DNA of 64,000 nucleotides. Origin: Rhizobium etli 8C-3. Lineage in GTDB: Bacteria > Pseudomonadota > Alphaproteobacteria > Rhizobiales > Rhizobiaceae. Positions within the stretch are counted from its first letter, which is position 1, and each line of letters opens with the position of its first letter. Position numbers and translations under genes: made by a program. This document shows, in pieces, positions 42,233-51,800 of the stretch. The DNA lies in contig NZ_CP017241.1 of NCBI RefSeq assembly GCF_001908375.1, forward strand, positions 2,235,001-2,299,000, read 5' to 3'. Below the pieces are notes generated by a model that had not been told where the DNA came from, did no database searches, and was given only the letters and a program-made list of their open reading frames with translations.

Positions 42233-43561
42233 ATGACATCAGTGTCTTTCTATGAATATTCCAAGCTGAACGCCGAGGAAAAGGCCGCGCTGCTGCGCCG
42301 CTCGGAAACCGACATATCGAGCTTCATCGAGAAGGTCACGCCGATACTGGAAGCCGTGCGTATCGAGGGTGACAAGGCGCTCGCGCGCTTTGGCCGAGAA
42401 CTCGACAAGGCCAATGTCACGGAAGCCAATCTCAAGGTCAGCGAGGCGGAGTTCGACGCGGCCTTCAAGTCGGTCGACGCGAGCGTCATCGAGTCCATCC
42501 AGTTTGGCATCGACAATATCCGCACGTTCCACGAGGAGCAGCGCCCGGAAGCCATGTGGCTGAAGGAAATCCGCCCCGGCGCCTTTGCCGGCGACCGCTT
42601 CACGCCCATCCGGTCGGTTGCGCTCTACGTGCCGCGCGGCAAGGGATCCTTCCCGTCGGTGACGATGATGACCTCAGTTCCGGCCGTGGTCGCGGGCGTC
42701 CCGAACCTGGCGATCGTCACGCCACCAGCACCTGACGGTTCGGTCGATGCCGCAACCCTCGTTGCCGCGCGGCTTGCCGGCGTCGAAACCGTCTACAAGG
42801 TGGGAGGCGCGCAAGCCGTGGCGGCGGTTGCCTACGGCACCGAAACCGTCAAACCAGCGCTGAAGATTGTTGGCCCCGGCAGCCCGTGGGTGGTCGCCGC
42901 CAAGCGCTCGCTGGCGGGCGTCATCGACACCGGTCTTCCCGCCGGTCCGTCCGAGGTGATGGTCCTTGCCGATGACACCGTCCATGGTGGACTTGCTGCG
43001 CTCGACCTGCTGATCGAGGCAGAACATGGCCCGGATTCGTCGGCCTATCTCGTTACCCACAGCCGCCGCGTCGCCGAAGAGGCGCTCGCAGCCCTTCCCG
43101 AACACTGGGCGAAAATGACCGAGCAGCGGGTCGCCTTCTCCAAGGCCGTGCTCACCGGCAAGACGGGCGGCGTGGTGCTCACCTCCTCACTCGAGGAAAG
43201 CTATGCGTTCGTCAACGCCTACGCGCCGGAGCATCTTGAGCTGTTGTCGGAAGAGCCCTTTATCCATCTCGGCCACATCACCGAGGCGTCCGAAATCCTG
43301 ATGGGCACCCATACACCGGTCAGCATCGCCAATTTCTCGCTCGGCCCGAACGCGGTGCTGCCGACCAGCCGTTGGGCGCGCACGTTCGGTCCGCTCTCTG
43401 TCACTGATTTCGTCAAGCGCAGCTCGATCGGTTATGTCACGGCACCCGCCTACCCGGAATTCGCAAGGCATTCCCATAATCTGGCCATCTACGAGGGTTT
43501 CTCCTCGCATGCGCTTGCCGTCTCACCGGTACGCGATGCTTACCTGAAGAAAGGTGCCTAA
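42233..43561 (+). CDS. HisD-superfamily dehydrogenase, catabolic type
   Basis: A 442-residue NAD-dependent enzyme of the histidinol dehydrogenase family: VALYVPRGKGSFPSVTMMTS, VGGAQAVAAVAYGTETVKPA, TGLPAGPSEVMVLADDT, AYAPEHLELLSEEPF. The zinc-ligand positions differ from biosynthetic HisD: the usual SQAEH reads IEAEH, and the usual GDYASGTNH region reads ANFSLGPNA. The C-terminal GFSSHALAVSP His is kept. Such divergent members include sulfopropanediol dehydrogenase HpsN, which oxidises a primary alcohol to an acid in two steps. A role in oxidising the imported substrate is inferred; histidine synthesis is unlikely. Confidence 0.85.
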   Translation: MTSVSFYEYSKLNAEEKAALLRRSETDISSFIEKVTPILEAVRIEGDKALARFGRELDKANVTEANLKVSEAEFDAAFKSVDASVIESIQFGIDNIRTFHEEQRPEAMWLKEIRPGAFAGDRFTPIRSVALYVPRGKGSFPSVTMMTSVPAVVAGVPNLAIVTPPAPDGSVDAATLVAARLAGVETVYKVGGAQAVAAVAYGTETVKPALKIVGPGSPWVVAAKRSLAGVIDTGLPAGPSEVMVLADDTVHGGLAALDLLIEAEHGPDSSAYLVTHSRRVAEEALAALPEHWAKMTEQRVAFSKAVLTGKTGGVVLTSSLEESYAFVNAYAPEHLELLSEEPFIHLGHITEASEILMGTHTPVSIANFSLGPNAVLPTSRWARTFGPLSVTDFVKRSSIGYVTAPAYPEFARHSHNLAIYEGFSSHALAVSPVRDAYLKKGA

Positions 43562-43563
43562 CC

Positions 43564-44577
43564 ATGAAGGCCGTGCGGCTCTACGACGCCCGGGACTTGC
43601 GAGTGGAAGAGATGCCTCAGCCATCGGCTCCGGCGTCGGGCTTCGTCAATATCGAGGTCAGGGCCGCCGGTATCTGTGGCTCCGACCTTCACAACTACCG
43701 TACCGGCCAGTGGATCTCGCGCCGACCCTCGACGGCAGGCCATGAATTCTGCGGTCGCGTGACCGCGGTCGGAGAAGGCGTTGGCCATCTTGTACTCGGC
43801 GATGTCGTGTCGGCGGACTCACGCATGTGGTGCGGCACCTGCCCGGCCTGCAAGAGCGGCCGCAGCAATGTCTGCGAGACGCTCGGTTTCGTCGGCGAGG
43901 TTTGCGACGGCGGCTTTGCCGAGGCGGTGCAACTGCCGGCGCGCCTGGTCGTCCGTCACGATCCGCAGCTTTCGCCGCATGTCGCCGCCATGGCCGAACC
44001 GCTGGCCGTGGCCTTGCATGCCGTACGTCGCCTCGCCGCCCCCGACGGCGAACCGGTTCTCGTCGTCGGCTGCGGCACGATCGGCGGGTTGAGCGCCCTT
44101 CTTCTCTCCCGGCTGCATGACGGCCCGCTGCTACTGGCCGATCTGAACGCCGAGAGGGCCGCCCTCGTTGCCGACGTAACCGGCGGCACGTTTGTTGCTC
44201 TCGACAAGGCGGCGATCGAAGCCGTACTTTCCCGCGGACGGCTGCGCCATGCGCTGGATGCCACAGGCAGCATCCAGGCGATTGTCCAGGCGCTCGACAT
44301 CCTGTCGGGCGGCGGAGCGCTGGCGCTCGTCGGGATCAGCCACGGCAAGCTCGACTTCGACCCGAACCTTCTGGTCGAGCGGGAGATATCGCTGGTCGGT
44401 TGCCATGCCTTTGCCGACGAACTGCCCGAGGCCATTGGGCTGCTTGTCGATCTCGCGCCCGCGCTGCAGCGGTTCATCGAAGTGGTGCCGGCGCTCGACG
44501 AGGTTCCCGCAGCCTATGAACGGCTGTTGAGAGGCGAGAGCAAGGCGCTGAAGACGATCATCGAGGTGACGGGCTAG
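43564..44577 (+). CDS. Zinc-dependent alcohol dehydrogenase (threonine/sorbitol dehydrogenase-like)
   Basis: A 337-residue medium-chain dehydrogenase. Catalytic zinc ligands are Cys38 (GICGSDLH), His60 and Glu61 (GHEFCGR). The structural zinc loop is CGTCPACKSGRSNVC. The NAD-binding motif appears as VVGCGTIGGLSALLL. It starts 2 bases after the HisD-family stop. Together with the SDR and HisD homologue it gives three different alcohol-oxidising enzymes in one cluster, a pattern known from dihydroxypropanesulfonate degradation (HpsN/O/P). No sulfo-lyase is present here. Confidence 0.9.
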   Translation: MKAVRLYDARDLRVEEMPQPSAPASGFVNIEVRAAGICGSDLHNYRTGQWISRRPSTAGHEFCGRVTAVGEGVGHLVLGDVVSADSRMWCGTCPACKSGRSNVCETLGFVGEVCDGGFAEAVQLPARLVVRHDPQLSPHVAAMAEPLAVALHAVRRLAAPDGEPVLVVGCGTIGGLSALLLSRLHDGPLLLADLNAERAALVADVTGGTFVALDKAAIEAVLSRGRLRHALDATGSIQAIVQALDILSGGGALALVGISHGKLDFDPNLLVEREISLVGCHAFADELPEAIGLLVDLAPALQRFIEVVPALDEVPAAYERLLRGESKALKTIIEVTG

Positions 44578-44636
44578 TCCGGCCCGTCATGTCATCTGAA
44601 TGCCGGCCTGTCAGGCGGCGCTGGAGACCTGGCCCC

Positions 44637-45368
44637 ATGAACACTCTTTCCGATTCCGCGTCACCCCTCTACGAGAAGGTGAAGGATTTCGTCCTCGGCA
44701 ATATTGGTAGCGGAAAATGGGGGCGCAACGCTCGCCTTCCGTCGGAGAACGAACTCGTCTCGACGCTTGGCGTCTCCCGCATGACCGTTCACCGGGCGCT
44801 GCGCGAACTCACCTCAGAGGGGCATCTTCGCCGCATCCAAGGCGTCGGAACCTTTGTCGCGCCACCGAAGCCGCAATCGACGTTGATCGAGATCAGCAAC
44901 ATTATCACCGAGATCAAGGCGCGCGGCAGCCGGCACCGGGCCGAGGTGGTCGTCCTCGAACGTATCAAACGACCGGAGCCAGAGCTACTGCTTGCCTTCG
45001 AGTTCGAGACGGTGAAGCCCGTCGACCACTCGGTCGTCATCCATTTCGAGAACGACCTGCCGGTCCAGCTTGAGGAACGCTTTGTCAATCCCGCCCTCGT
45101 TTCCGGCTATGTCGAGCAGGATTTCAGCGCCATCGCGACCTACGACTATCTGCAGAACGCCACCCCGCTGACCGAAGTGGAACACCTCATCAGTGCCCTG
45201 CCGGCCAGCGCGGACCAGGCGCGCCTGCTGCATATCCGTCCCAACGAGTGTTGCCTTGTCCTCCACCGCAAGACCTGGTCCGGCCCGGTCATCGCCACCG
45301 TCAACACGCTGACCTATGTCGGCAGCCGCTATTCGCTCGGCAGCCGCTATCTGCACGGCAGCAAGTGA
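44637..45368 (+). CDS. GntR/HutC-family transcriptional regulator
   Basis: A 243-residue regulator: N-terminal GntR winged helix (SPLYEKVKDFVLGNIGSGKW, LPSENELVSTLGVSRMTVHR, GHLRRIQGVGTFVA) and a C-terminal UTRA effector domain (about 90-240: EISNIITEIKARGSRHRAEV, VIHFENDLPVQLEERFVNP, TPLTEVEHLISALP). It closely resembles HutC histidine-utilisation repressors. By position it controls the island cluster through the two GTATAGAC sites. The start at 44637 was chosen because the preceding 16 residues are not family-like. Confidence 0.88.
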   Translation: MNTLSDSASPLYEKVKDFVLGNIGSGKWGRNARLPSENELVSTLGVSRMTVHRALRELTSEGHLRRIQGVGTFVAPPKPQSTLIEISNIITEIKARGSRHRAEVVVLERIKRPEPELLLAFEFETVKPVDHSVVIHFENDLPVQLEERFVNPALVSGYVEQDFSAIATYDYLQNATPLTEVEHLISALPASADQARLLHIRPNECCLVLHRKTWSGPVIATVNTLTYVGSRYSLGSRYLHGSK

Positions 45369-45411
45369 CCGCGGGTCCTTTTGACCAGAAGCCCCATCCG
45401 GAAAGAACGCC

Positions 45412-46704
45412 ATGAGCCAGCCCACGAGCCGCACTGCCGAAATCAGGAAGATCGCCAAAACCGGGGACGGCAAGGCGGAACAATTGCTGGCCGAGCTTCT
45501 GCGCGACCTTTTCAGGATTGAGGCGAGGAATGTTGTGATCAATCACGACCAGTACAGCCTCAATTCGCTTAACGGCTTCTTCGAAACCGCCGATGGAGCC
45601 TTCTTCTTCAAGTTCCACCAGGAAGAGGGCGAAGAGGCCATGAGCGGTGAATATTACCGCGCCGACATCCTGGCCCGCGCCGGCCTGCCCGTGGACCAGC
45701 CGCTGCTGATGTCGGTGCTTCCGGGCGAACAGATCCTCGTCTATCACAGGCGGACCGACCCGCGCTTTTCCGATGTGCTGCGGGCGCTGGACTTGAAGGA
45801 CGACCCTGCAGCGCGAAAAAGGGCTGTCGAAGCCGAACGCAGGCTGAGCGAAGCCGTGCTGAAAGTCTATCTCGACACGTTGCATCCGGTGAGCGCCGGG
45901 GAGGTTGCGGCCGAGCCGATCCACCGGCTGTTCTATGAACGCCTCATTGACCCTCCGACCGGCGCCTATCCGGGCGGGCGCATGGCGAGCTTCTACGTCG
46001 GCAAGGACTTTTCCTTGCCCGGCCTCATGCTGAATTGGGAGGCGTTTTCACGCTGCCGTTTTCTTGTCAATGGCATTGAATACCGGGACAGCATCGGCAC
46101 TCTTTTCGACGCCGCGCACGAGAGACTGAGCCCGTTGCGGCTCGCAGATGCGGGTGGGGTGACGGCACATGGCGACGCCCACAACGCGAATGTCTGGTAC
46201 GAGGACCGCGATGGCGAGGCCAGCTTGTCGTTCTTCGACCCCGCATTTGCCGGCGAGAACATTCCGACGCTGCTTGCCGAGGTGAAGACCACCTTCCATA
46301 ATATCCTCGCCCATCCACTATGGCTCTACGATCCGGCCATGGCGACCGAACAATACGAGGCGAGCGTGGTACTTGACGGCGATCTGCTGCGGGTGACGAC
46401 CGATTTCGAGCTGAGCCCCGTCCGGCGCGCGCTGCTAGACGTGAAAGCTGAAGCCTTGTGGCGTCCGCTGCTTGCCGAACTGAAGGCGCGGGGCATGCTT
46501 CCGGCCGACTGGCGCCGGGTTATCCGGCTCGGTCTCTTCCTCTGCCCGACGCTGGTGATGAACCTGCGTGCCGGCGCTGCGAGCCACAACCCGGTTTCCT
46601 CGCTGATCGGCTTTTCCATCGCGGTCGCGGCCGGCAGTGAGCCGGTGGCAGGGAAAGATGACATTTCCAGCTTCCTCGACCTGATCGATCCCGACAGAGA
46701 CTGA
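45412..46704 (+). CDS. APH-like small-molecule kinase, unknown substrate
   Basis: A 430-residue protein with aminoglycoside-phosphotransferase/choline-kinase fold marks: the Brenner motif THGDAHNANVW is visible as TAHGDAHNANVWYE (catalytic Asp), and a DFG-like LSFFDPAFAGENIPTLLAEV. The N-terminus has the nucleotide-binding strand pattern GAFFFKFHQEEGEE. It would phosphorylate a hydroxyl or amino substrate. In this cluster a kinase beside HisC- and HisD-like enzymes raises the idea of phosphorylated intermediates. It starts 44 bases after the regulator. Confidence 0.72.
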   Translation: MSQPTSRTAEIRKIAKTGDGKAEQLLAELLRDLFRIEARNVVINHDQYSLNSLNGFFETADGAFFFKFHQEEGEEAMSGEYYRADILARAGLPVDQPLLMSVLPGEQILVYHRRTDPRFSDVLRALDLKDDPAARKRAVEAERRLSEAVLKVYLDTLHPVSAGEVAAEPIHRLFYERLIDPPTGAYPGGRMASFYVGKDFSLPGLMLNWEAFSRCRFLVNGIEYRDSIGTLFDAAHERLSPLRLADAGGVTAHGDAHNANVWYEDRDGEASLSFFDPAFAGENIPTLLAEVKTTFHNILAHPLWLYDPAMATEQYEASVVLDGDLLRVTTDFELSPVRRALLDVKAEALWRPLLAELKARGMLPADWRRVIRLGLFLCPTLVMNLRAGAASHNPVSSLIGFSIAVAAGSEPVAGKDDISSFLDLIDPDRD

Positions 46705-46705
46705 C

Positions 46706-47857
46706 ATGAACCCGGTCAACATCCACGACTTCCGCGATGTCGCCCGGCGGAAGCTGCCGAAGATCTTCTTCGACTATATCGATGGCGGATCCTTCGAGGA
46801 GGAAACGATGCGGGCGAACCGATCGGACTTTTCCCGCATTGCCCTGCGCCAGAACGTCCTGGTCGAACCGCGGCCGCAGGACCTCTCGACGACCTATCTC
46901 GGGCGCCGCCATCCCCTGCCCTTCATGCTCGGTCCAGTCGGATTCCTCGGTCTCTATTCCGGCAAGGGCGAGATCAAGGCCGCTCGAGCAGCGCATGCCG
47001 CCGCCATTCCCTTTTGTTTGTCGACCTTTTCCATCGCCTCGCTGGCCGATCTGCGCGCAAAGACGGACGGGCCGCTCCATTTCCAGCTCTACGTTCTTAA
47101 TGACCGCTCGCTGTGTGAGGAATTTCTCGACTCGGCGGAGAAGGCTGGCGTCGATACTCTATTCGTCACGGTCGATACCGCCATAACCGGCATCCGCGAG
47201 CGTGACGTGCGCAACGGCTTTCGTTCTCTCACTCGCGTCACACCGGCGCTTCTTGCCCGTCTGCTGATGCGGCCCCGATGGCTAGCCGACATCGCCCTCA
47301 CCGGTATGCCGTCGGTCAGGGCAATCGAGCACCGGCCAGAATTCGGCCGCGGCGCGCTGGAGCAGGCGGCCAATCTCTCGCGTCGAATCGACAAGACGCT
47401 GTCGTGGAAGGACATTGCCTTGTTGCGCGAGCGTTGGACGGGCAAGCTTGTGATCAAAGGAGTTCTCACACCCGAGGATGCTGTGTCCGCCCGCGACCTT
47501 GGCTGTGATGGCGTGGTGATTTCCAATCACGGCGGACGTCAGCTCGACGGGGCCTCGAGCACGATCCGCGCCCTGCCCGGCATCCGCGCTGCCGTCGGAA
47601 ACGACTTCTGCCTGATGCTCGACGGCGGTATTCTTCGTGGCGCGGACGTCATCAAGGCGATTGCGCTCGGAGCTGACGGCGTAATGCTTGGCCGGGCATA
47701 TGCCTACGGCCTCTCGGCCGCCGGCGAGGCGGGGGTCGCCGAGGTGATCGCCATCCTCGAGCGGGAGATTTCGATCAGCCTTGCGCTGATGGGCATTGCG
47801 TCCATCGATCAGCTGAAAGGCTCAGGGAGTTCCGCTGTCGTACGGTATGAGACTTGA
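46706..47857 (+). CDS. FMN-dependent alpha-hydroxy-acid oxidase/dehydrogenase
   Basis: A 383-residue enzyme of the L-lactate dehydrogenase/glycolate oxidase family: IFFDYIDGGSFEEETMRANR, FMLGPVGFLGLYSGKGEIKA, FQLYVLNDR, LFVTVDTAITGIRERDVRNG, LVIKGVLTPEDAV and VISNHGGRQLDG (active-site His). It ends LDGGILRGADVIKAIALGAD, VMLGRAYAYGL. It oxidises a 2-hydroxy acid to a 2-oxo acid, which could feed the HisC-like aminotransferase. It starts one base after the kinase stop, the last gene of the cluster. Confidence 0.9.
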   Translation: MNPVNIHDFRDVARRKLPKIFFDYIDGGSFEEETMRANRSDFSRIALRQNVLVEPRPQDLSTTYLGRRHPLPFMLGPVGFLGLYSGKGEIKAARAAHAAAIPFCLSTFSIASLADLRAKTDGPLHFQLYVLNDRSLCEEFLDSAEKAGVDTLFVTVDTAITGIRERDVRNGFRSLTRVTPALLARLLMRPRWLADIALTGMPSVRAIEHRPEFGRGALEQAANLSRRIDKTLSWKDIALLRERWTGKLVIKGVLTPEDAVSARDLGCDGVVISNHGGRQLDGASSTIRALPGIRAAVGNDFCLMLDGGILRGADVIKAIALGADGVMLGRAYAYGLSAAGEAGVAEVIAILEREISISLALMGIASIDQLKGSGSSAVVRYET

Positions 47858-47958
47858 TAGGGCCTCGCAACTTCGACAGTGGTTGCTTCGCTAGACTCGG
47901 GAGTAGCAAAGCGCTCGATCCGTTGTTCTCCAGCGCTGATTCCCGGCCTGAACTGACC

Positions 47959-48102
47959 TCAATTTGGTATCTGGTACACGGCAACAGCGCCAAATAGTTG
48001 TTGAATAATCAACAAATTCGCACCGTCCGTCCAGTCGATCATCGGCGCAACGGAAAACACCGGGCCATTGGAATAATGCCCCTTTCCGTCTGCCACAGAC
48101 AT
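47959..48102 (-). pseudogene. Orphan original 5' end of dusA
   Basis: From the ATG at 48102 the minus strand reads MSVADGKGHYSNG, PVFSVAPMIDWTDGA, then unrelated island sequence to a TGA at 47959-47961 (47 codons). The PVFSVAPMIDWTD part is the conserved DusA start, and the upstream region (48103 on) should hold the native promoter. Integration at the att core removed the rest of the gene to 24 kb. Confidence 0.75.
48029..48042. other. Attachment-site core, island 2/chromosome junction (attR)
   Basis: Third copy of GTCCAGTCGATCAT, followed by CGGCGCAACGGAAAA. It lies inside the orphan dusA start. Chromosomal sequence resumes beyond it. The 47858-48028 stretch before it has no gene except the end of the orphan frame. 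Confidence 0.82.
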
Positions 48103-48239
48103 CCTGCCGCCTTGCGTGATTTTAAGCTCGATCTCGTTTCGCTACCGCCCCGCGCTCGACCGCAGCATGGTGAGCATAGCTCACGCGGGACGAGGGATTC
48201 TAGCGAAGAAATAGGACCAAGGCCAGCTTGGGCCGCCGC

Positions 48240-48779
48240 TTAAGCGGCAATGAGCAGGAGCACATAGGCAATGACGGTCACCATCAGCCCGCGGAAGGCG
48301 AAGGTCACGCAGCGATATTTTCCTCGGGCGATTGCCGAAAGAATATCGGCATTGTTCAGATACTCGTTGAAAAGATAGACCTCGTCCCGGCGCTGCGCTG
48401 CATCCCAGAAGCGATGGCGGTGCTTGCCCCATGACCCCCAGAACAGGGAGGTCGACTTGTTAACGTGGCGCGGCAGCACTGCGAGGATGGCCGATATGAT
48501 TGAAAAGACCGAGGCCGCGGCAAGCAATCCCGAGAAAAGCATGCTCTGCTGGTACCCGTTCACATAGCGCTCCAAGGTAAATACGCTGCGAACCTCACTC
48601 GAACTAACCAAGAATGCGAGCATGAAAGTAAAAATATAGGCAGCTTTCTGATCTGAAATCTTGATCTGGTCGTAAAATATATCGTTAATTTTCTTTATGT
48701 GATCAAAATACTCTGCACCTATATCCTCTGTCGAGGGCCCACTCCTCATAAGCTCAGCCGCACTTTCAAAATCGGTCAC
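48240..48779 (-). CDS. Pycsar-effector-like membrane protein
   Basis: A 179-residue inner-membrane protein: a helical start (EYFDHIKKINDIFYDQIKIS, DQKAAYIF), two hydrophobic segments (about 48-62 and 78-103), a soluble loop with LFWGSWGKHRHRFWD and LFNEYLNNADILSAIARGKY, and a C-terminal segment (FRGLMVTVIAYVLLLIA). This order matches the transmembrane effector domain of Pycsar systems, where cyclic CMP/UMP triggers membrane damage. The start is a GTG with TGGAG upstream. It is divergent from the FecR/CHASE2-cyclase operon; a functional link is inferred only from position. Confidence 0.62.
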   Translation of the reverse strand: MTDFESAAELMRSGPSTEDIGAEYFDHIKKINDIFYDQIKISDQKAAYIFTFMLAFLVSSSEVRSVFTLERYVNGYQQSMLFSGLLAAASVFSIISAILAVLPRHVNKSTSLFWGSWGKHRHRFWDAAQRRDEVYLFNEYLNNADILSAIARGKYRCVTFAFRGLMVTVIAYVLLLIAA

Positions 48780-48893
48780 GTTCTCAACTCCAGCCTAAAA
48801 GTGTTTCCGTGATATTACACTTCACAGCCAAAGCAATAGCGCGCATGCAGCGCATCTTGACTTTTCAACTTCATATAGACAAACGCATTAGAC

Positions 48894-51800
48894 ATGAGGG
48901 GAAAATTCATCAGTTCCATGTCCGCCGTTACGGCGTTGAGCGTGGCGTGCTGTCTTGGGCGGCCGGCAGCCGCTGAACCCGTACGCCGCGCGGCACCGGC
49001 TGCAGGCTCCGTGATCGACCGCAGGGTCGGCGAGGAAGTCCGGTTCGTCGACCTGTCCAACTGGCAGAATGTCGACCTTAACCAGGAGCTTTTGGGCGGC
49101 GACGTGCTGCGTACCAATGCCACCGGCCAACTCGCGGTCCTGTTCGCGGACCGCACGCAGGTACGCCTCGGCCGGAATTCGTCGCTGCAGGTCAAGCAGA
49201 TGGCGCCGGCGGGCGATACGATCCTCAACCTCCAGTCCGGCACGATGTGGGCCCGCGCCCAGCGCGGCGGCTCGGGCCTGACCGTCCAGACACCGGCCGC
49301 AGCAGCTGCCATCCGCGGCACCGACTGGACGCTGACGGTCAAGGGAGACCAAACCTCGCTGATCGTGCTGGAAGGCCGCGTCGAGCTGAAGAACGAGCAC
49401 GGTAGCGTCGAGGTCACGCAGGGCCAAGCGGCCGTCGCCACCATCGGACAGGCGCCCCGCAAGCTTGTCATCGTTGCGCCGGACGACCGCGAGCAGATGC
49501 TGTTCTACCTGACGCTGCGCGGCGGTTTCACCTTCATGCCCGCCTCGCCGCTTCCGGTCCAGAAGATGCGCAGCGAACGCAGCCGCATCGAAGCCAGGGC
49601 ACCTGAGGCAAGAAGTGCGGAGGACTGGCTGACGCTTTCAGAGGTACAACTGTCACTCGACGGCCGGCAGAAGGCGCAGGAATCGCTGGCGAATGCGCGC
49701 ATGTTCAAGCTTTCCGCCGCCCAGCGCGCTCGTGCCGACCTGATCGACGCCCTGATTGCCGGCGCCGAAAAGCGATATGACGAGGCAGCAAAATTGTTCT
49801 CGCGGGCTGAACGGGTGCTCGATCCGCAGCGCCGGAGCATCGCGGCCTATGGCAGCTATTATTCGCGTTCCCTGCGTGATCCCAGTCATGCCGAAAAGCC
49901 GCCGGCAAACGTCACGGGCCCCTATTCTGCCGTGATGAAGGCTTACACTTCAGGGTTCCTTGAGGACATCCCGGCCGCGATAGCGACGATGAAGCAGGCG
50001 GAAGCGCGATATCCCAACGATTCCACCCTGCCCGCCTTGCGCGCCCAGCTCGCGATGCTGATCAACGACCGAGTCCAGATGAAAGAGGCGATCGACCGAT
50101 CGCTCTCGATCGACCCGACCGATCCCAATGCGTTGCAGGCCCGAGCCCGCATGCGCGCCGATTATGAAGGTAATCTCGATGGCGCGCTTATGGACCTGAA
50201 CAATGCGATCAGTATCGCGCCGGGCTCGTCCAGCGCCTGGAACGACCTCGGCCTGCTCCAGGATGCCCGCGGTGCGACGCGCGAAGCGGAAGCCGCGCTC
50301 AAGAAGTCCATCGAGCTTGATCCAGACGATCCGGTTGGCCATGCAAATCTCGCGATCCTCTATCTCGACCAGTCGCGTATGAAAGAGGCCAAGCGCGAGA
50401 TCGATTTGGCGCTTGCCGCCGACCCTGCCTTCAACATCGCCATTTTGGCACGCGGCCGCTATTATCTGCAGATGAACGAGAGGGAAAAAGCGGTCGATGA
50501 CCTGCTCGCCTCCTCGACTGCCAACCCCGGCTATTCGCAGGCCCAGCTCATGCTCGCCGCCGGCCACTACGAGAATGGCGACCGCGAAGCCTCCAGTCAG
50601 GCGCTCGATAATGCCGATCGGCTGGACAAGAACGATCCTTCTGTCGCAGCATTCCGCGCAGCCGTCGCAATAGACGACTATGACTCAGATGGCGCGATGA
50701 AGAGTGCCCGTGAATATCTCAAGCGATCGCGCGCGCGGGGAGGATATTACGCCTCGCTTGGAGCCAACCAAAACGGCGGCTCGACGCTCAATGCAGCTTT
50801 TCGCCTCCAGGGTTTGGACGCCTGGGGTCAATACTACGGCGATGCGGTCTTCGATCCGTTTTCGGGCAGCAGCTATTTCGACCAGACTTTTCGTGGAAGC
50901 GTAAACCCGCTCGCCAATTCATTTCTTTATGGCGGGAACGTGGTCACCAACACCGCAAACGCGTCATCCTATTCATCCTTCATTCAAGGATTATTGTTTG
51001 ATCCCCACATGCTTTCGGGTCGCTCGCGGTCGGCAAATCTTGCGCGCATGCCCTTCCTGGAAGGCTCGATTGGCGCTGGAACGACGCTGACGCAAGAAAG
51101 TGCGGGCTCGTTGGGTGAGGCTGAGATCCAGGGCTTTTCCAATGAACCCCGGCCCATCAGCTTCTTCGCAAATTTCCAGTGGGAAAAGACCTCTGACACG
51201 ACACGCGAATACAATAACGGTGCGCTTGATTTAAACACCGATACGAAGCTTGTCGCCGGCAATGGCTACGTGACGGCATCGATAACTCCGGACGATCGTT
51301 TCGTCGCATTCCTCAATCATTCAGATTCAAAATACGATCTCGACATTCCGTCCAGAGCATTTCTGCCGCTGGTGCCAGGCCTCTACTATGGCCTTGATAA
51401 CCAATTTACCATTGCCGGCGTCGGCTTGAGCCATACTTTCGGATATCGGAACGTCGTAAATTCAGCTTTCTTCTATTCATCAGTTGATTCTTCGATGGAT
51501 CAAAACATTCTCGTTCCGCCACTAATTCCCGGTCTGTTTTCAAGCCTAATACTCACTAAGCAGGAAAATTACGTCGGCGCGATAAATCACACCTACGGTA
51601 TGGACGACCTGACCTGGCGCTATGGGATCGAAGGAGGATGGATCGACACAGAAACGACCACGGGCGTTTCATTCGCTGGTATCCCTCTCGGTGAGGTCGA
51701 GGAACGCACCGGTACTCGCTATGGCAAGGTATACATCGATCTCCTTCACGAGACAACGCCCGATTTGACGGCGCAGTACGGGCTCTTCGGGACCTTTTAC

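Larger units (their letters stand above)
35266..48042. mobile_element. Island 2: dusA-targeted element carrying a catabolic gene cluster
   Basis: About 12.8 kb bounded by two dusA att cores. Beside the left core lies a deleted copy of an integrase of the same family as island 1's. The rest is nine or ten intact metabolic, transport and regulatory genes and no phage genes. The element can no longer move by itself, although island 1's integrase might act on its ends. The cargo looks like a self-contained import and oxidation pathway. Confidence 0.7.

Noticed and set aside
42233..43561. Calling this the histidine-biosynthesis gene hisD
   Set aside because: Zinc-ligand positions differ from biosynthetic HisD and the gene lies in a mobile catabolic cluster with a transporter and HutC regulator; left as HisD-superfamily dehydrogenase.
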